Positions 1 to 8,915 of a DNA stretch of 64,000 nucleotides are shown here, piece after piece. The stretch is from Haloferax prahovense DSM 18310. Its GTDB lineage: Archaea; Halobacteriota; Halobacteria; Halobacteriales; Haloferacaceae. Position 1 is the stretch's first letter. Each line of letters opens with the position of its first letter. Position numbers and translations under genes: made by a program. The DNA lies in assembly GCF_000336815.1 (NCBI RefSeq), contig NZ_AOLG01000047.1, positions 52,135-116,134 on the forward strand, given 5' to 3'. The notes below the pieces were generated by a model. The model was not told the origin of the DNA. It ran no database searches and saw only the letters and a list, made by a program, of their open reading frames with translations.

Positions 1-129
1 GACCCACCACTCCTGGACGGCGGGCTCCAACAGGTCGAGTACGTCCTCGTCGGCGACCGTCACCGACTCGGGGTCGAACTCGTAGTCGCCGCCTCTCGAC
101 GCGAGAAGCGAGCGGCCGCGCCGGGTCAT
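1..129 (-). CDS. N-terminal fragment of a protein, possibly a DEAD/DEAH (Lhr-like) helicase
   Basis: An ATG at 127-129 on the minus strand opens a reading frame that runs off the left edge after 43 codons. The visible residues end in LLEPAVQEWWV. This kind of segment reminds me of the N-terminus of large haloarchaeal DEAD/DEAH helicases, but no helicase motif is inside the window. The frame keeps the acidic composition and codon choice of its neighbours. It is divergent from the MBL-fold gene starting 95 nt away. That it is coding is fairly likely; the helicase assignment is a guess. Confidence 0.45.
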   Translation of the reverse strand, partial: MTRRGRSLLASRGGDYEFDPESVTVADEDVLDLLEPAVQEWWV

Positions 130-223
130 TACCTCGGGGTTAGCCTGCGCGGGTATGAGGGTTGTGCCCGCGGCCGAGCCAGCGGGCGCAAGGACTAACG
201 CCGCCGCCGTGGTATCTCGGCGC

Positions 224-970
224 ATGCGCGTCACGTTCCTCGGCACCGGTAGTGCGATGCCCGTCACCGGCCGCGCCCAGACCGGGCTCCTCCTCGAATC
301 GGACAGCAACGCCCTCCTCGTGGACTGCGGGTCGGGCGTCCTCGCCCGACTCGCGGAGACGGAGGTCGGCTACGAGGGCGTCTCGTCTGTCCTCCTCACG
401 CACCACCACCTCGACCACGTGTCGGACCTGATGGCGCTCGTAAAGGCCCGGTGGCTCGCCGGACAGGACCGCCTCGAAATCGTCGGCCCGGAAGGGACCG
501 AGGACCTCGTCGAGGGGCTGTTCGACGTTCACGACTACCTAAAGGGACGCCTCGACGTGCAGATTCGGGAGGTCGGGCCGACCGAGTTCGGCGTCGCCGG
601 CTTCGACGTGATGGGGTTCGAGGTCCGCCACTCGATGCCGACGCTCGCCTACCGCTTCAGCAACGAGCGGGGCGAGGCTGACTTCGTCTTCTCGGGGGAC
701 ACCGAGGCGTTCTCCGCCCTCGGCGACTTCGCCGACGGCGCGAGCGTCCTCGCGCACGACTGCTCGTTCCCCGACGACGTGGACGTGTCGAACCATCCGA
801 CGCCGTCGCAGGTTGGCGAGGCGCTCGCCGGCTGTGACATCGATTCGGTCTACCTGACGCACCTCTACCCGCACGCCGACCGCGTCACCGACGACCTCCG
901 GGCGAGCGTGAGCGAACAGTTCGACGGCGAGGTCCGGGTCGCAAAAGACGGCTTGGTCGTCGAACTCTGA
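224..970 (+). CDS. MBL-fold metallohydrolase, RNase Z-like
   Basis: A 248-aa metallo-beta-lactamase fold protein. The metal-binding motif is HHHLDH at about residues 60-65 (H60, H62, D64, H65), followed by SGDT near residue 166 and a further His in THLYPH near the C-terminus, the usual order of metal ligands in the family. The N-terminus FLGTGSAMP is typical of the RNase Z/ElaC branch. An upstream in-frame start at 155 exists, but the first 23 residues it adds are low-quality Ala/Arg-rich sequence, so I start at MRVTFLGTG. Family members process tRNA 3' ends or act as other phosphodiesterases; Haloferax has more than one such protein, so the substrate here is not settled by sequence. Confidence 0.85.
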   Translation: MRVTFLGTGSAMPVTGRAQTGLLLESDSNALLVDCGSGVLARLAETEVGYEGVSSVLLTHHHLDHVSDLMALVKARWLAGQDRLEIVGPEGTEDLVEGLFDVHDYLKGRLDVQIREVGPTEFGVAGFDVMGFEVRHSMPTLAYRFSNERGEADFVFSGDTEAFSALGDFADGASVLAHDCSFPDDVDVSNHPTPSQVGEALAGCDIDSVYLTHLYPHADRVTDDLRASVSEQFDGEVRVAKDGLVVEL

Positions 971-982
971 GTTCGAGTCCGA

Positions 983-1729
983 TTACTCTCCGCGGATGAC
1001 GGTCCCGGGCGACTCGCCGGCGACGAACGCCGACAGCCCCTCGGGGCCGAAGACGTGCGCCGGCGCGCCGAGCGCGAGCAGTTTTCTGACCTTCGCGGCC
1101 ATCCCGCCGGTCACGTCGGTCGACTCCGACCCGCCGAGCGCGTCGGCCGCGTCCGCGAACGCCGTAATCTCGGGAATCACGTCGCCGTCGGCGTCGAGGA
1201 CGCCGGGGACGGTCGAACAGAGTCCGACGCGGTCCGCGCCGAGTCCGGACGCGAGCGACACCACGAGGTCGTCGCCGCTGACGATAGTCGCGCCCTTGCC
1301 CGCGTGCGCGATGACATCACCGTGGAGGACCGGGACGAAGCCCTCGTCGAGCATCGTCTCGGTCGCCGCGAGGGGAAGCGATAGCGAGCCGTCGGCCTCG
1401 CGCGCGCCGACCGAAAGCGGGTGGACCGGCAGGGCCGAGACGCCGCGGTCGGCGAGGGCGTCGAGGACGGCGTCGTTGAGTCGCTTCATCGCGTCGTGGA
1501 TGGCGCGCACGCCGCGGGCGTCGTGGCTTCCGGACTCCGAGGAGACGCCGTGTTCGGCGGCGTGGTGGTGGCCGAAGCTCCCGCCGCCGTGGACGACGAC
1601 GACGCGGCCCGACTCGGCGAGGGTCGCGACTGCGTCCGCCGCGGCCGCCAGCCCCGCCTCGTCCACCGTCTCCGGTTCGTCCTTGTCGGTGACGACGCTC
1701 CCACCGAGTTTGAGGACGACGAGGCTCAC
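983..1729 (-). CDS. isopentenyl phosphate kinase
   Basis: A 248-aa amino-acid-kinase-fold enzyme that phosphorylates isopentenyl phosphate to isopentenyl diphosphate, the last step of the archaeal alternative mevalonate pathway. Visible motifs are KLGGSVVTDK at the N-terminus, HGGGSFGHHHA (the catalytic His follows the glycine loop), a central nucleotide segment DRVGLCSTVPGVLDADG and TDVTGGMAAKV towards the C-terminus. The likely start is the GTG at 1727-1729, which overlaps the stop of the mevalonate kinase gene by 4 nt; the longer frame reading further upstream is Arg-rich and unconvincing. The overlap implies translational coupling with the kinase acting earlier in the same pathway. Confidence 0.93.
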   Translation of the reverse strand: MSLVVLKLGGSVVTDKDEPETVDEAGLAAAADAVATLAESGRVVVVHGGGSFGHHHAAEHGVSSESGSHDARGVRAIHDAMKRLNDAVLDALADRGVSALPVHPLSVGAREADGSLSLPLAATETMLDEGFVPVLHGDVIAHAGKGATIVSGDDLVVSLASGLGADRVGLCSTVPGVLDADGDVIPEITAFADAADALGGSESTDVTGGMAAKVRKLLALGAPAHVFGPEGLSAFVAGESPGTVIRGE

Positions 1730-2790
1730 GCCGAGTCCTCCCCGTCTCCGTCGCGCTCGGCGTCCGCTTCGGGCGAGACCTCGACTCTGACGCCCTCGGT
1801 GGCGAGTTCGGCGCGGAAGGCGTCCTCGCAACCGGGGGTGAATCGGAGCGCGGTCTGGGTCTCGGGCGTCGGGTCGAGAGAGACGATACAGCCGCCGCCA
1901 CCCGCGCCGGTCAGTTTCGCGCCGTACGCGCCGGCCTCGCGGGCGGCCCACACCATCGAGTCGAGCGAGCGCGAGGAGACGCCGAGGGCTTCGAGCAGGC
2001 CGTGGTTGAAGTTCATGAAGCGGCCGAGCTCCGAGAGGAGCTCCTCGGGCGGTTCGTCGGCGTCGGGGTCCGACTCGGCCAGCAGTTCCTCGCCCCGGCG
2101 GACGATGTCGCCGACGGTCGAGACCGTGTCGGCGGCGAAGTCGTACTCCTCGCGGAGCGCGCGGACGCCGGAGACGAGCGCACCGGTGTCGCCCGCACCG
2201 CCGTCGAAGCCGATGACGAACGGGAGCGGCGGCGCGTCGATGGTTCGGCAGTCGTCGCCCTCGACGCGGACGGCCCCGCCCATCGCGGAACAGAAGGTAT
2301 CGGCGCGGGAGGCCTGTCCGTCCTGGACCTCGTGTTCGGCGTGGTAGGCGCGTTCTGCGATTTCGCGGGGTTCGAGTTCGACGCCGAGTTCGCGGGTCGC
2401 AGCGTCGATGCCGGCGACGACGACCGCCGCGGAGGAGCCGAGGCCGGCCCCGAGCGGGATATCGCTTTCGACGGTGATGTCGAAGCCGGCGTCGGGCGCG
2501 TCGGCGGCCTCGCGGGCCTGGTCGACCGCGGCGTCGATGTAGCCCATCGCGGCCTCCACGAGCGGTGCTGGAACGTCCACGTCGGGCCGGTCGCCGGTCG
2601 AGCCGCGGTACTCGACGGTGAAGCCGTTGAGACTCAGGTCCTCGGCGCGGACGCGGACGTGGTCGTCGTCGCGGGCGGCGACGGTGACGGTCGCCCGGCG
2701 CTCGACCGCGCAGGGGACCGCCGGTTCGCCGTAGACGACTGCGTGCTCCCCGAACAGGTACACCTTGCCGGGAGCGCTCGAAACGGTCAT
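1726..2790 (-). CDS. mvk: mevalonate kinase
   Basis: A 354-aa GHMP-family kinase that phosphorylates mevalonate. Motif 1 is PGKVYLFGEHAVVYGEPA at the N-terminus, motif 2 is the ATP-binding loop PLGAGLGSSAAVVVAG at about residue 131, and motif 3 is KLTGAGGGGC near residue 292. Length fits the archaeal enzymes. It is the first gene of a two-gene operon with isopentenyl phosphate kinase and overlaps it by 4 nt. Its product enters lipid synthesis, for which the prenyl diphosphate synthase gene lies at 32.3 kb in the same window. Confidence 0.95.
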   Translation of the reverse strand: MTVSSAPGKVYLFGEHAVVYGEPAVPCAVERRATVTVAARDDDHVRVRAEDLSLNGFTVEYRGSTGDRPDVDVPAPLVEAAMGYIDAAVDQAREAADAPDAGFDITVESDIPLGAGLGSSAAVVVAGIDAATRELGVELEPREIAERAYHAEHEVQDGQASRADTFCSAMGGAVRVEGDDCRTIDAPPLPFVIGFDGGAGDTGALVSGVRALREEYDFAADTVSTVGDIVRRGEELLAESDPDADEPPEELLSELGRFMNFNHGLLEALGVSSRSLDSMVWAAREAGAYGAKLTGAGGGGCIVSLDPTPETQTALRFTPGCEDAFRAELATEGVRVEVSPEADAERDGDGEDSA

Positions 2791-2897
2791 ACCCCGGAGT
2801 TGCTACGGGATTCGCTTAAGGGTATCCGACCGCGGTCGAACCCGGCGGTGGTCGTCGGTGGGAACGGTCGCGGAAAAAGGTGTTCGGAGCCGCCGGC

Positions 2898-3233
2898 TCA
2901 GGCGTCGATTTCGACTTCGTCGCGCTCCTCGTCGTCGAGGTCGGCCAGTTCGTCGAGGTCGCCGCCGCCGCCGCGGATGTAGCGAACCGCCGCGGCGATG
3001 CCGACGAGGAGGACGAACCCGACGAGCAGCGCCATACCGGGGCCGCCGCTCGACTCGGATTCGTCGGTCTCGTCGGCGTCGAGTTCCGCGTCGTAGTCGT
3101 CGTACGATTCGTCCTCGGCTTCGAGTGCCGCCGCCTCGTCGCCGCCGCGCTTGGAGAGGAGTGGCGCGCTGTTGGTCGGGCTGAACTCGAAGCCGTCGTG
3201 CAGGTGGACCTCGAAGAGGGTGAAGTCGGCCAT
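2898..3233 (-). CDS. small single-pass membrane protein, unknown function
   Basis: A 111-aa protein starting MADFTLFEVHLHDGF. Residues 1-35 are a short folded-looking segment, followed by an acidic linker rich in Asp/Glu (about 40-70), one hydrophobic helix GMALLVGFVLLVGIAAAV near residues 73-92, and an acidic tail. The longer frame beginning with GTG at 3251 is possible, but ATG at 3233 is the more natural start. It looks like a type I or III membrane protein with an external acidic stalk. I do not recognise a family. It is divergent from the M42 peptidase gene. Confidence 0.7.
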   Translation of the reverse strand: MADFTLFEVHLHDGFEFSPTNSAPLLSKRGGDEAAALEAEDESYDDYDAELDADETDESESSGGPGMALLVGFVLLVGIAAAVRYIRGGGGDLDELADLDDEERDEVEIDA

Positions 3234-3383
3234 ACCCATCAGTACGCTCACAAGATGGATATGCCTTGTGGCGACGGGACGACGCGGGTCGCCGTGAGAC
3301 GCGAGGACCTCGACCCGCGGTGACTCCCGGTGGGGTGTGCTTGATTCGCTGTGTTCTTGTTTCGCCGCTCGTCAACGTCTCGT

Positions 3384-4448
3384 ATGGACGACGACCGACG
3401 CGCCTTCCTCGAAGACCTGCTCACCACACCCAGTCCGTCCGGCTACGAAGTCGCCGGCCAGCGCGTGTGGGTGGACTACGTCTCGCAGTTCGCCGACGAC
3501 GTGACGGTCGACGACTACGGCAACGCCGTCGCGGTCCACGAAGGCACCGGCGAGGGCCCCGAAATCGCCTTCACCGGCCACGCGGACCAAATCGGCTACA
3601 TCGTCCGCGACATCGACGACGACGGCTTCGTCCGCATCGGTCCCATCGGCGGCGCGGACCGCACCGTCTCGAAGGGCCAGCACGTGACGGTCCACGGCGA
3701 CGACGGCGACGTGGCCGGCGTCATCGGCCAGACCGCCATCCACCTCCGCGACGTGGGAAGCGAGGAGTACGACGACCTCGAAGAGCAGTTCGTCGACATC
3801 GGCGCGACGAGCAAGGGCGACGCGAAAGACCACGTCGAGGTCGGCGACCCAGTGACGGTCGAAGCGCGGGTCCGCGACCTCGCGGGCGACCGCGTCGCCG
3901 CCAACGGGATGGACAACCGCGTCGGTACGTGGTCGGCCGCGGAGGGCCTCCGCGCCGCCGTCGAGGCCGACGTGGACGCGACGGTGTACGCCGTCAGCAC
4001 GGTTCAGGAGGAAGTCGGCGTGCAGGGCGCGAAGATGGTCGGCTACGACCTCGACCCCGACGCGATGGTCGCCGTCGACGTGACCCACGCGACGGACAAC
4101 CCCGACGTGCCCGGCAAGCGCAAGGGCCCGGTCGAACTCGGCGAGGGGCCGGTCGTCTCCCGCGGGAGCGCGAACCACCCCACCGTCGTCTCACTCGCCC
4201 GCGACGCGGCCAAAGACGCCGACATCGGCGTGCAGTTACAGGCCGCCGGCATCCGCACGGGCACCGACGCCGACGCCTTCTACACGAGTCGCTCCGGCAT
4301 CCCGTCGCTCAACATCGGCATCCCGAACCGCTACATGCACACGCCCGTCGAAGTGGTCTCCACGAGCGACCTCGACGACGTGGCCGAACTGCTCGGGTCG
4401 ATGGCCGCGCTCGCGGGCGACGTGGACTCGTTCGGCGTCGAACTGTAG
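3384..4448 (+). CDS. M42 family metallopeptidase (endoglucanase M/PepA-type aminopeptidase)
   Basis: A 354-aa dinuclear zinc aminopeptidase of the M42 family, which in archaea includes the large tetrahedral aminopeptidases (TET) that degrade peptides in the cytoplasm. The expected ligand motifs are visible in order: TGHADQIGY, NGMDNRVG, QEEVGVQGA (catalytic Glu pair), DVTHATDNPD and RYMHTPVE near the C-terminus. The frame is open from 3351 but MDDDRRAFLEDLL at 3384 is where family similarity begins. It stands alone, 96 nt ahead of rpl11. Confidence 0.92.
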   Translation: MDDDRRAFLEDLLTTPSPSGYEVAGQRVWVDYVSQFADDVTVDDYGNAVAVHEGTGEGPEIAFTGHADQIGYIVRDIDDDGFVRIGPIGGADRTVSKGQHVTVHGDDGDVAGVIGQTAIHLRDVGSEEYDDLEEQFVDIGATSKGDAKDHVEVGDPVTVEARVRDLAGDRVAANGMDNRVGTWSAAEGLRAAVEADVDATVYAVSTVQEEVGVQGAKMVGYDLDPDAMVAVDVTHATDNPDVPGKRKGPVELGEGPVVSRGSANHPTVVSLARDAAKDADIGVQLQAAGIRTGTDADAFYTSRSGIPSLNIGIPNRYMHTPVEVVSTSDLDDVAELLGSMAALAGDVDSFGVEL

Positions 4449-4503
4449 ACGGGCGCACGTCGGCCCCGCGCGCTGTGCGTAGTTGTCGCACACGTCTCCG
4501 GGC

Positions 4504-4547
4504 GAAAGAAAACCGTTAAAAGTCGCCACACGGTGTTTCCACGTATG
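4504..4547 (+). promoter_or_regulatory. rpl11 promoter, leaderless
   Basis: A TATA-like GTTAAAAG at about 4515-4522 is centred 26-27 nt before the ATG at 4545, so transcription should begin within a few nt of the start codon. The same box, spacing and upstream GAAAG are seen before the zinc-finger/aEF-1beta pair at 8870-8915. Confidence 0.6.
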
Positions 4548-5024
4548 GCTGGAACTATCGAAGTACTCGTTCCCGGCGGGAAGGCGAACCCCGGTCCGCC
4601 GCTCGGCCCGGAACTCGGCCCGACCCCTGTCGACGTCCAGGACGTCGTCAACGACATCAACGACCAGACGGCTGCCTTCGACGGCATGGAAGTCCCCGTC
4701 ACCGTCGAGTACGACGACGACGGCTCGTTCAGCATCGAAGTCGGCGTCCCGCCGACGGCGGCGCTCATCAAGGACGAAGTCGGATTCGACACCGGCAGCG
4801 GCGAACCCCAGGAGAACTTCGTCGCCGACATGTCCATCGAACAGCTGAAGAAGGTCGCAGAGCAGAAGTCCTCTGACCTGCTCTCGTACGACCTCAAGAA
4901 CGCCTCGAAGGAAGTCGCCGGGACGTGTGCGTCCCTCGGCGTCACCATCGAGGGCGAAGACGCCCGCACGTTCAAGCAGCGCATCGACGGCGGCGACTTC
5001 GACGACCACTTCGACGACGAGTAA
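4545..5024 (+). CDS. rpl11: ribosomal protein uL11
   Basis: A 159-aa large-subunit stalk-base protein that binds the GTPase-associated region of 23S rRNA. The N-terminus MAGTIEVLVPGGKANPGPPLGPELGP carries the universal KANPGPPLGP segment, and the C-terminal RNA-binding domain has the expected TCASLGVTIEGED. The acidic C-terminal tail (DFDDHFDDE) is a halophile feature. It precedes the L1-L10-L12 operon but a 305-nt intergenic region with its own promoter separates them, as known in other haloarchaea. Confidence 0.97.
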   Translation: MAGTIEVLVPGGKANPGPPLGPELGPTPVDVQDVVNDINDQTAAFDGMEVPVTVEYDDDGSFSIEVGVPPTAALIKDEVGFDTGSGEPQENFVADMSIEQLKKVAEQKSSDLLSYDLKNASKEVAGTCASLGVTIEGEDARTFKQRIDGGDFDDHFDDE

Positions 5025-5190
5025 TCGTCTCGGAACCGTCTCGGCGGTTCGAACCGCCCTTTCCGTCGGGCCGAGTCGACTCGGCCCGCTTTCTTCTCTC
5101 CACAGACCCGACTCGGCCCGGAGCGGCCCGACCGTCGATGACCTCGCATCGCCCGCGTGCTCGCCAGCCCGCATGTGTGGCTGTGGCACG

Positions 5191-5216
5191 CGAAACCCCC
5201 GAATTCGGGGGTTTCG
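5191..5216. repeat. 26-bp perfect palindrome between rpl11 and rpl1
   Basis: The two 13-nt arms CGAAACCCCCGAA and TTCGGGGGTTTCG are exact reverse complements with no spacer and an EcoRI-like GAATTC at the centre. It is 166 nt past the rpl11 stop and about 20 nt upstream of the probable rpl1 TATA box (CTTAAG, 5236-5241). It could be a DNA site for a dimeric regulator or an RNA hairpin ending rpl11 transcription; the run of T expected of a terminator is only three long. Confidence 0.6.
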
Positions 5217-5235
5217 GCTCCCGTAGTTCGACGGA

Positions 5236-5329
5236 CTTAAGTTGAGCCTACTCGTCCTGCCGGACGAGGCAGGCAGTAGCCTGTTTCACTGACCCGTAGG
5301 AGCAATCCTGCGTACTACGGAGGTGAATA
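5236..5329 (+). promoter_or_regulatory. rpl1 operon promoter and structured mRNA leader (candidate L1 autoregulation site)
   Basis: CTTAAG at 5236-5241 is the likely TATA box, giving a leader of about 65-70 nt. Within or next to the leader are three short hairpins: CTCGTCC/GGACGAG (5251-5268; its 5' arm may precede the transcript start), CAGGC/GCCTG (5270-5283) and CCGTAG/CTACGG (5294-5320). The last has an upper stem AGGA/TCCT capped by GCAA and an asymmetric internal loop on the 3' side. Its closing G residues abut the strong Shine-Dalgarno GGAGGTGA at 5319-5326. Archaeal L1 is known to repress its own operon by binding an mRNA copy of its 23S rRNA site, and halobacterial L1 leaders were reported to carry such a site. 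Confidence 0.6.
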
Positions 5330-5968
5330 ATGGCAGACACAATAGTTGACGCAGTCTCTCGCGCACTCGACGAGGCACCTGGGCGGAACTTCCGCGAAAC
5401 GGTTGACCTCGCCGTGAACTTGCGAGACTTAGATCTTAACGACCCGTCGAAGCGTGTCGACGAGAGCATCGTGCTCCCGTCTGGCACCGGCCAGGACACC
5501 CAGATTGTGGTGTTCGCGACCGGTGAAACCGCGCTCCGCGCAGAGGATGCCGCCGACGAAGTTCTCGGGCCCGATGAGCTCGAAGACTTCGGCGACGACA
5601 CCGATGCGGCGAAAGACCTTGCCGACGAGACCGACTTCTTCGTTGCCGAGGCTGGACTGATGCAGGACATCGGTCGCTACCTCGGTACCGTGCTCGGTCC
5701 CCGTGGTAAGATGCCGACCCCGCTTCAGCCCGACGACGACGTCGTCGAGACGGTGAACCGGATGAAGAACACGGTGCAGCTCCGCTCGCGCGACCGTCGC
5801 ACGTTCCACACGCGCGTCGGCGCAGACGACATGACGCCCGACGAAATCGCGGAGAACATCGACGTCATCGTCCGTCGTCTCGAAGCGACGCTCGAAAAGG
5901 GCCCGCTCAACATCGACTCCGTCTACGTGAAGACGACGATGGGGCCGTCCGTGGAGGTGCCCGAATGA
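5330..5968 (+). CDS. rpl1: ribosomal protein uL1
   Basis: A 212-aa L1-stalk protein, first gene of the L1-L10-L12 operon. The signature region [16 protein letters not shown] (about residues 122-137) and the C-terminal [18 protein letters not shown] are characteristic. Translation starts at ATG 5330 after GGAGGTGA, unlike most leaderless genes here. It overlaps rpl10 by 4 nt (ATGA), so the two are translationally coupled. L1 binds the E-site side of 23S rRNA and also represses translation of this operon in other archaea. Confidence 0.97.
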   Translation: MADTIVDAVSRALDEAPGRNFRETVDLAVNLRDLDLNDPSKRVDESIVLPSGTGQDTQIVVFATGETALRAEDAADEVLGPDELEDFGDDTDAAKDLADETDFFVAEAGLMQDIGRYLGTVLGPRGKMPTPLQPDDDVVETVNRMKNTVQLRSRDRRTFHTRVGADDMTPDEIAENIDVIVRRLEATLEKGPLNIDSVYVKTTMGPSVEVPE

Positions 5969-7005
5969 GCGAGTCCGAGGTGCGGCAGACCGAGGTCATC
6001 CCGCAGTGGAAGCGTGAAGAGGTCGACGAGCTCGTCGACTTCATCGAATCCTACGAATCCGTCGGCGTCGTCGGCGTCGCGGGCATCCCGAGCCGCCAGC
6101 TCCAGGCCATGCGCCGCGAGCTTCACGGCTCGGCCGCGGTGCGCATGAGCCGCAACACGCTCGTGAACCGCGCGCTCGACGAAGTCGACGACGGCTTCGA
6201 GGACCTCAAGGAGTACATCGCCGGGCAGGTCGCCCTCATCGGCACGAACGACAACCCGTTCGCCCTGTTCAAGGAGCTCGAGGCGTCGAAGACGCCCGCG
6301 CCCATCAACGCCGGTGAAGTCGCCCCGAACGACATCGTCATCCCCGAGGGTGACACCGGTGTCGACCCGGGTCCGTTCGTCGGCGAACTCCAGCAGGTCG
6401 GGGCGTCCGCCCGCATCATGGACGGCTCGATCAAGGTGACCGAAGACTCCAACGTCCTCTCTGAGGGCGAGGAAGTCTCCGAGGAACTCGCAAACGTCCT
6501 GGCGGAGCTCGGCATCGAACCCAAGGAGGTCGGTCTCGACCTCCGCGGCGTCTTCTCCGAAGGCGTCCTGTTCGAGCCCGACGAACTCGCCATCGACGTG
6601 GACGAGTACCGCGCCGACATCCAGTCGGCCGTCTCCGCCGCGACGAACCTCTCTGTCAACGCGGTCTACCCGACCGCCCAGACCGCGCCGACGCTCATCG
6701 CCAAGGCGACGAGCGAGGCCAAGGCAGTCGGTCTGTTCGCCAACATCGAGAGCCCGGACTTCATGCCCGAGCTCATCTCGAAGGCGGACGCCCAGCTTCG
6801 GGCGCTCGCGGCGAACATCGACGACGAAGAGGCGCTCCCCGAGGAACTCCGCGGCGTGTCCGCGGCTGACACGGGTGCCGCCGAGGAAGAAGAATCGACT
6901 GACGAAGAAGCAGCGGACGCCGACGAGGCAGACGCCGACGAAGACGCCGCCGAAGACGACGGCGACGACGAAGACGCTGGCGACGCCCTCGGCTCCCTGT
7001 TCTAA
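5965..7005 (+). CDS. rpl10: ribosomal protein uL10 (P0)
   Basis: A 346-aa archaeal P0-type stalk base protein. The N-terminal RNA-binding domain contains [23 protein letters not shown]; the long C-terminal helix region that carries L12 dimers follows; the C-terminus is a very acidic [31 protein letters not shown] tail ending in the GSLF factor-binding signature shared with L12. It is translationally coupled to rpl1 by a 4-nt overlap and is 21 nt ahead of rpl12. Confidence 0.97.
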   Translation: MSESEVRQTEVIPQWKREEVDELVDFIESYESVGVVGVAGIPSRQLQAMRRELHGSAAVRMSRNTLVNRALDEVDDGFEDLKEYIAGQVALIGTNDNPFALFKELEASKTPAPINAGEVAPNDIVIPEGDTGVDPGPFVGELQQVGASARIMDGSIKVTEDSNVLSEGEEVSEELANVLAELGIEPKEVGLDLRGVFSEGVLFEPDELAIDVDEYRADIQSAVSAATNLSVNAVYPTAQTAPTLIAKATSEAKAVGLFANIESPDFMPELISKADAQLRALAANIDDEEALPEELRGVSAADTGAAEEEESTDEEAADADEADADEDAAEDDGDDEDAGDALGSLF

Positions 7006-7026
7006 CAACACACAAGGTACACAACA

Positions 7027-7365
7027 ATGGAATACGTCTACGCTGCGCTCATCCTGAACGAGTCGGACGAAGAGGTCAACGAAGAGAACATCACCGCGGT
7101 CCTCGAGGCCGCCGGTGTCGATGTCGAAGAGTCCCGCGTCAAGGCGCTCGTCGCCGCGCTCGAGGACGTCGACATCGAAGAGGCCATCGAGACGGCCGCC
7201 GCTGCCCCCGCGCCCGCCGCGGGCGGTTCCGCCGGTGGCGAGGTCGAGGCCGCTGACGACGACGACGAGGAAGACGCCGAAGAAGAGGCCGCTGACGAAG
7301 GCGGCGACGACGACGACGACGACGAAGAAGCCGACGGCGAGGGCCTCGGCGCGCTCTTCGGCTAA
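7027..7365 (+). CDS. rpl12: ribosomal protein P1 (archaeal L12)
   Basis: A 112-aa stalk protein. N-terminal dimerisation domain [22 protein letters not shown], an Ala/Pro hinge (about 58-70), a highly acidic segment and the C-terminal LGALFG motif that recruits GTPase factors. Last gene of the L1 operon; a TTTCTTTC stretch about 50 nt after the stop (near 7419) may mark termination. Expressed in several copies per ribosome in all archaea. Confidence 0.97.
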   Translation: MEYVYAALILNESDEEVNEENITAVLEAAGVDVEESRVKALVAALEDVDIEEAIETAAAAPAPAAGGSAGGEVEAADDDDEEDAEEEAADEGGDDDDDDEEADGEGLGALFG

Positions 7366-7545
7366 CTCCCGCGAGACTCAGCCGCATCCGCGGCGACGCT
7401 CGCTTCGAAACTCCGATTTCTTTCGACGCAACTCACCAGCGGCAGTTCTGGTCGCGTGTTCGCCGGTTCGGACGCGGGCCGCGCCACCGTCACGCCGGTG
7501 CCGAGCGCGTAGCTTCATATCGAAAGCCGAAGCCACTCCGGCGCG

Positions 7546-8829
7546 ATGTTCCTCACCGGCGGGGCAGTCGTCCCCCTGTTCGCTCGAGCGGTGGCGCTCG
7601 CGTCGCCCGTCGCGACCGACCCGACGACCGCCGCCCTCCTCGGCGTGGTCGTCGGCGTCTGCCTCGGGACCTGCTCGGGCCTCATTCCCGGCCTTCACGC
7701 GAACGCGTTCGCGCTGCTCCTCGCCGGCGTCGCGTCCGAGTTCCCCGGCCCGCCGGTCGCCGTCGCGGCCGCCGTCCTCGCCGCGTCGACCGTCCACACC
7801 TTCCTCGACGTGGTGCCGGCGCTGACGCTCGGCGTACCCGACGCCGCGCTCGCGCCGGGCGCACTGCCGGCGCACAAACTCGTCCTCGGCGGGAGGGGGC
7901 GCGAGGCGCTTCGGCTGTCGGCGCTCGGTAGCGGCGCGGCGCTCTGTCTGGCGGTGCCGGTCGCGGTGCCGCTCACCGAGGTACTGGTCGAGGGCTATCC
8001 CGTCGTCCGGGACCACCTGTGGGTGGTGCTCGCCGCCGTCGCTGCCGCGCTCGTCTGGACCGAACCGAGTCGGCGGGCCAAACTGGCGGCCTGCGTGACC
8101 ATCGTCGCCTCGACCGGGCTGGGCCTCGCGGTCCTCGACCGGCCGTTCGGGGGGCCGCTTCCGGTCGGTGGCGTCTTGGCCCCGCTCTTGGCCGGCCTGT
8201 TCGGCGTCCCGGTCCTCTTGGCGGCGCGACGCGGCGCGGGTGTCCCGCCGCAGGGCGATGCCGCGCTCGCAACGTCGCCGCTGGCGGTCGCTCGGAGCGT
8301 CGCCGCGGGGACCGGCGGGGGCGCGTTCGTCGGCTACCTCCCGGGCGTCTCCGCCGGCGTCGCCGGGACGCTCGCGCTGGCCGCGCTCCCCGGCCGCGAC
8401 CCCGACGAATCGACGCGGGCCTACGTCACGGCGACGAGCGCCGCCACGACGGCGACGACGGTGTTCGCGCTGTTCGCACTCGCCGGGTTGGGGACGCCCA
8501 GAACGGGCGCACTCGTCGCGCTCACGGAGGCGGAACTCCCGACCGGACTCGGTCTCGCGGTGCCGGTGACGGTCGTCTCGGGGCTCTGCGGGGCGGTGTT
8601 GGTGCCGGTCGTCGGCGACCGGGCGCTCGCAGTCGTCGGGAGACTCGACCAGCGCCGACTCGTCACCGCCGTCTGCGCCCTCCTCGTCGCGCTCTCGTGG
8701 GCGTTCGCCGGAGTCGGCGGCGTCGTCGTCCTCGCCGTCGCCGGGGCTGTCGGCCATCTCCCCGTTCGGTTCGGCTGTCGGCGCGTCCACCTGATGTGCG
8801 TCCTCATGGGGCCGCTGATAATCGGATGA
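7546..8829 (+). CDS. DUF112/TctA-type tripartite transporter membrane protein
   Basis: A 427-aa polytopic membrane protein with about ten hydrophobic segments. The segment [25 protein letters not shown] (about 39-63) and its second-half counterpart [20 protein letters not shown] (about 260-280) match the duplicated G-x3-G-x3-PG signature of the DUF112/TctA family, whose bacterial members are the large permease of tripartite tricarboxylate transporters. No periplasmic binding protein or small subunit is next to it, so archaeal members may work differently. It is 180 nt after rpl12 and may have its own promoter. The substrate cannot be read from sequence. Confidence 0.8.
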   Translation: MFLTGGAVVPLFARAVALASPVATDPTTAALLGVVVGVCLGTCSGLIPGLHANAFALLLAGVASEFPGPPVAVAAAVLAASTVHTFLDVVPALTLGVPDAALAPGALPAHKLVLGGRGREALRLSALGSGAALCLAVPVAVPLTEVLVEGYPVVRDHLWVVLAAVAAALVWTEPSRRAKLAACVTIVASTGLGLAVLDRPFGGPLPVGGVLAPLLAGLFGVPVLLAARRGAGVPPQGDAALATSPLAVARSVAAGTGGGAFVGYLPGVSAGVAGTLALAALPGRDPDESTRAYVTATSAATTATTVFALFALAGLGTPRTGALVALTEAELPTGLGLAVPVTVVSGLCGAVLVPVVGDRALAVVGRLDQRRLVTAVCALLVALSWAFAGVGGVVVLAVAGAVGHLPVRFGCRRVHLMCVLMGPLIIG

Positions 8830-8871
8830 GTCGTGTCCACGCGGGGCACGGATTTCCCCCAGCAGAACCCG

Positions 8872-8915
8872 GAAAGACAACGGTTAAAAGTCGCGCGCCG
8901 GTTTATGAGCGTATG
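8872..8915 (+). promoter_or_regulatory. promoter of the zinc-finger/aEF-1beta pair, leaderless
   Basis: GGTTAAAAG at about 8882-8890 lies 26-27 nt before the ATG at 8913. Aligned from the start codon it matches the rpl11 promoter at about 33 of 44 positions, including GTTAAAAGTCGC at the same distance, which suggests shared control with ribosomal proteins. Confidence 0.55.

Noticed and set aside
5236..5330. A metabolite riboswitch before rpl1
   Set aside because: No known riboswitch core is visible, and L1 protein binding is the established mode for this operon.
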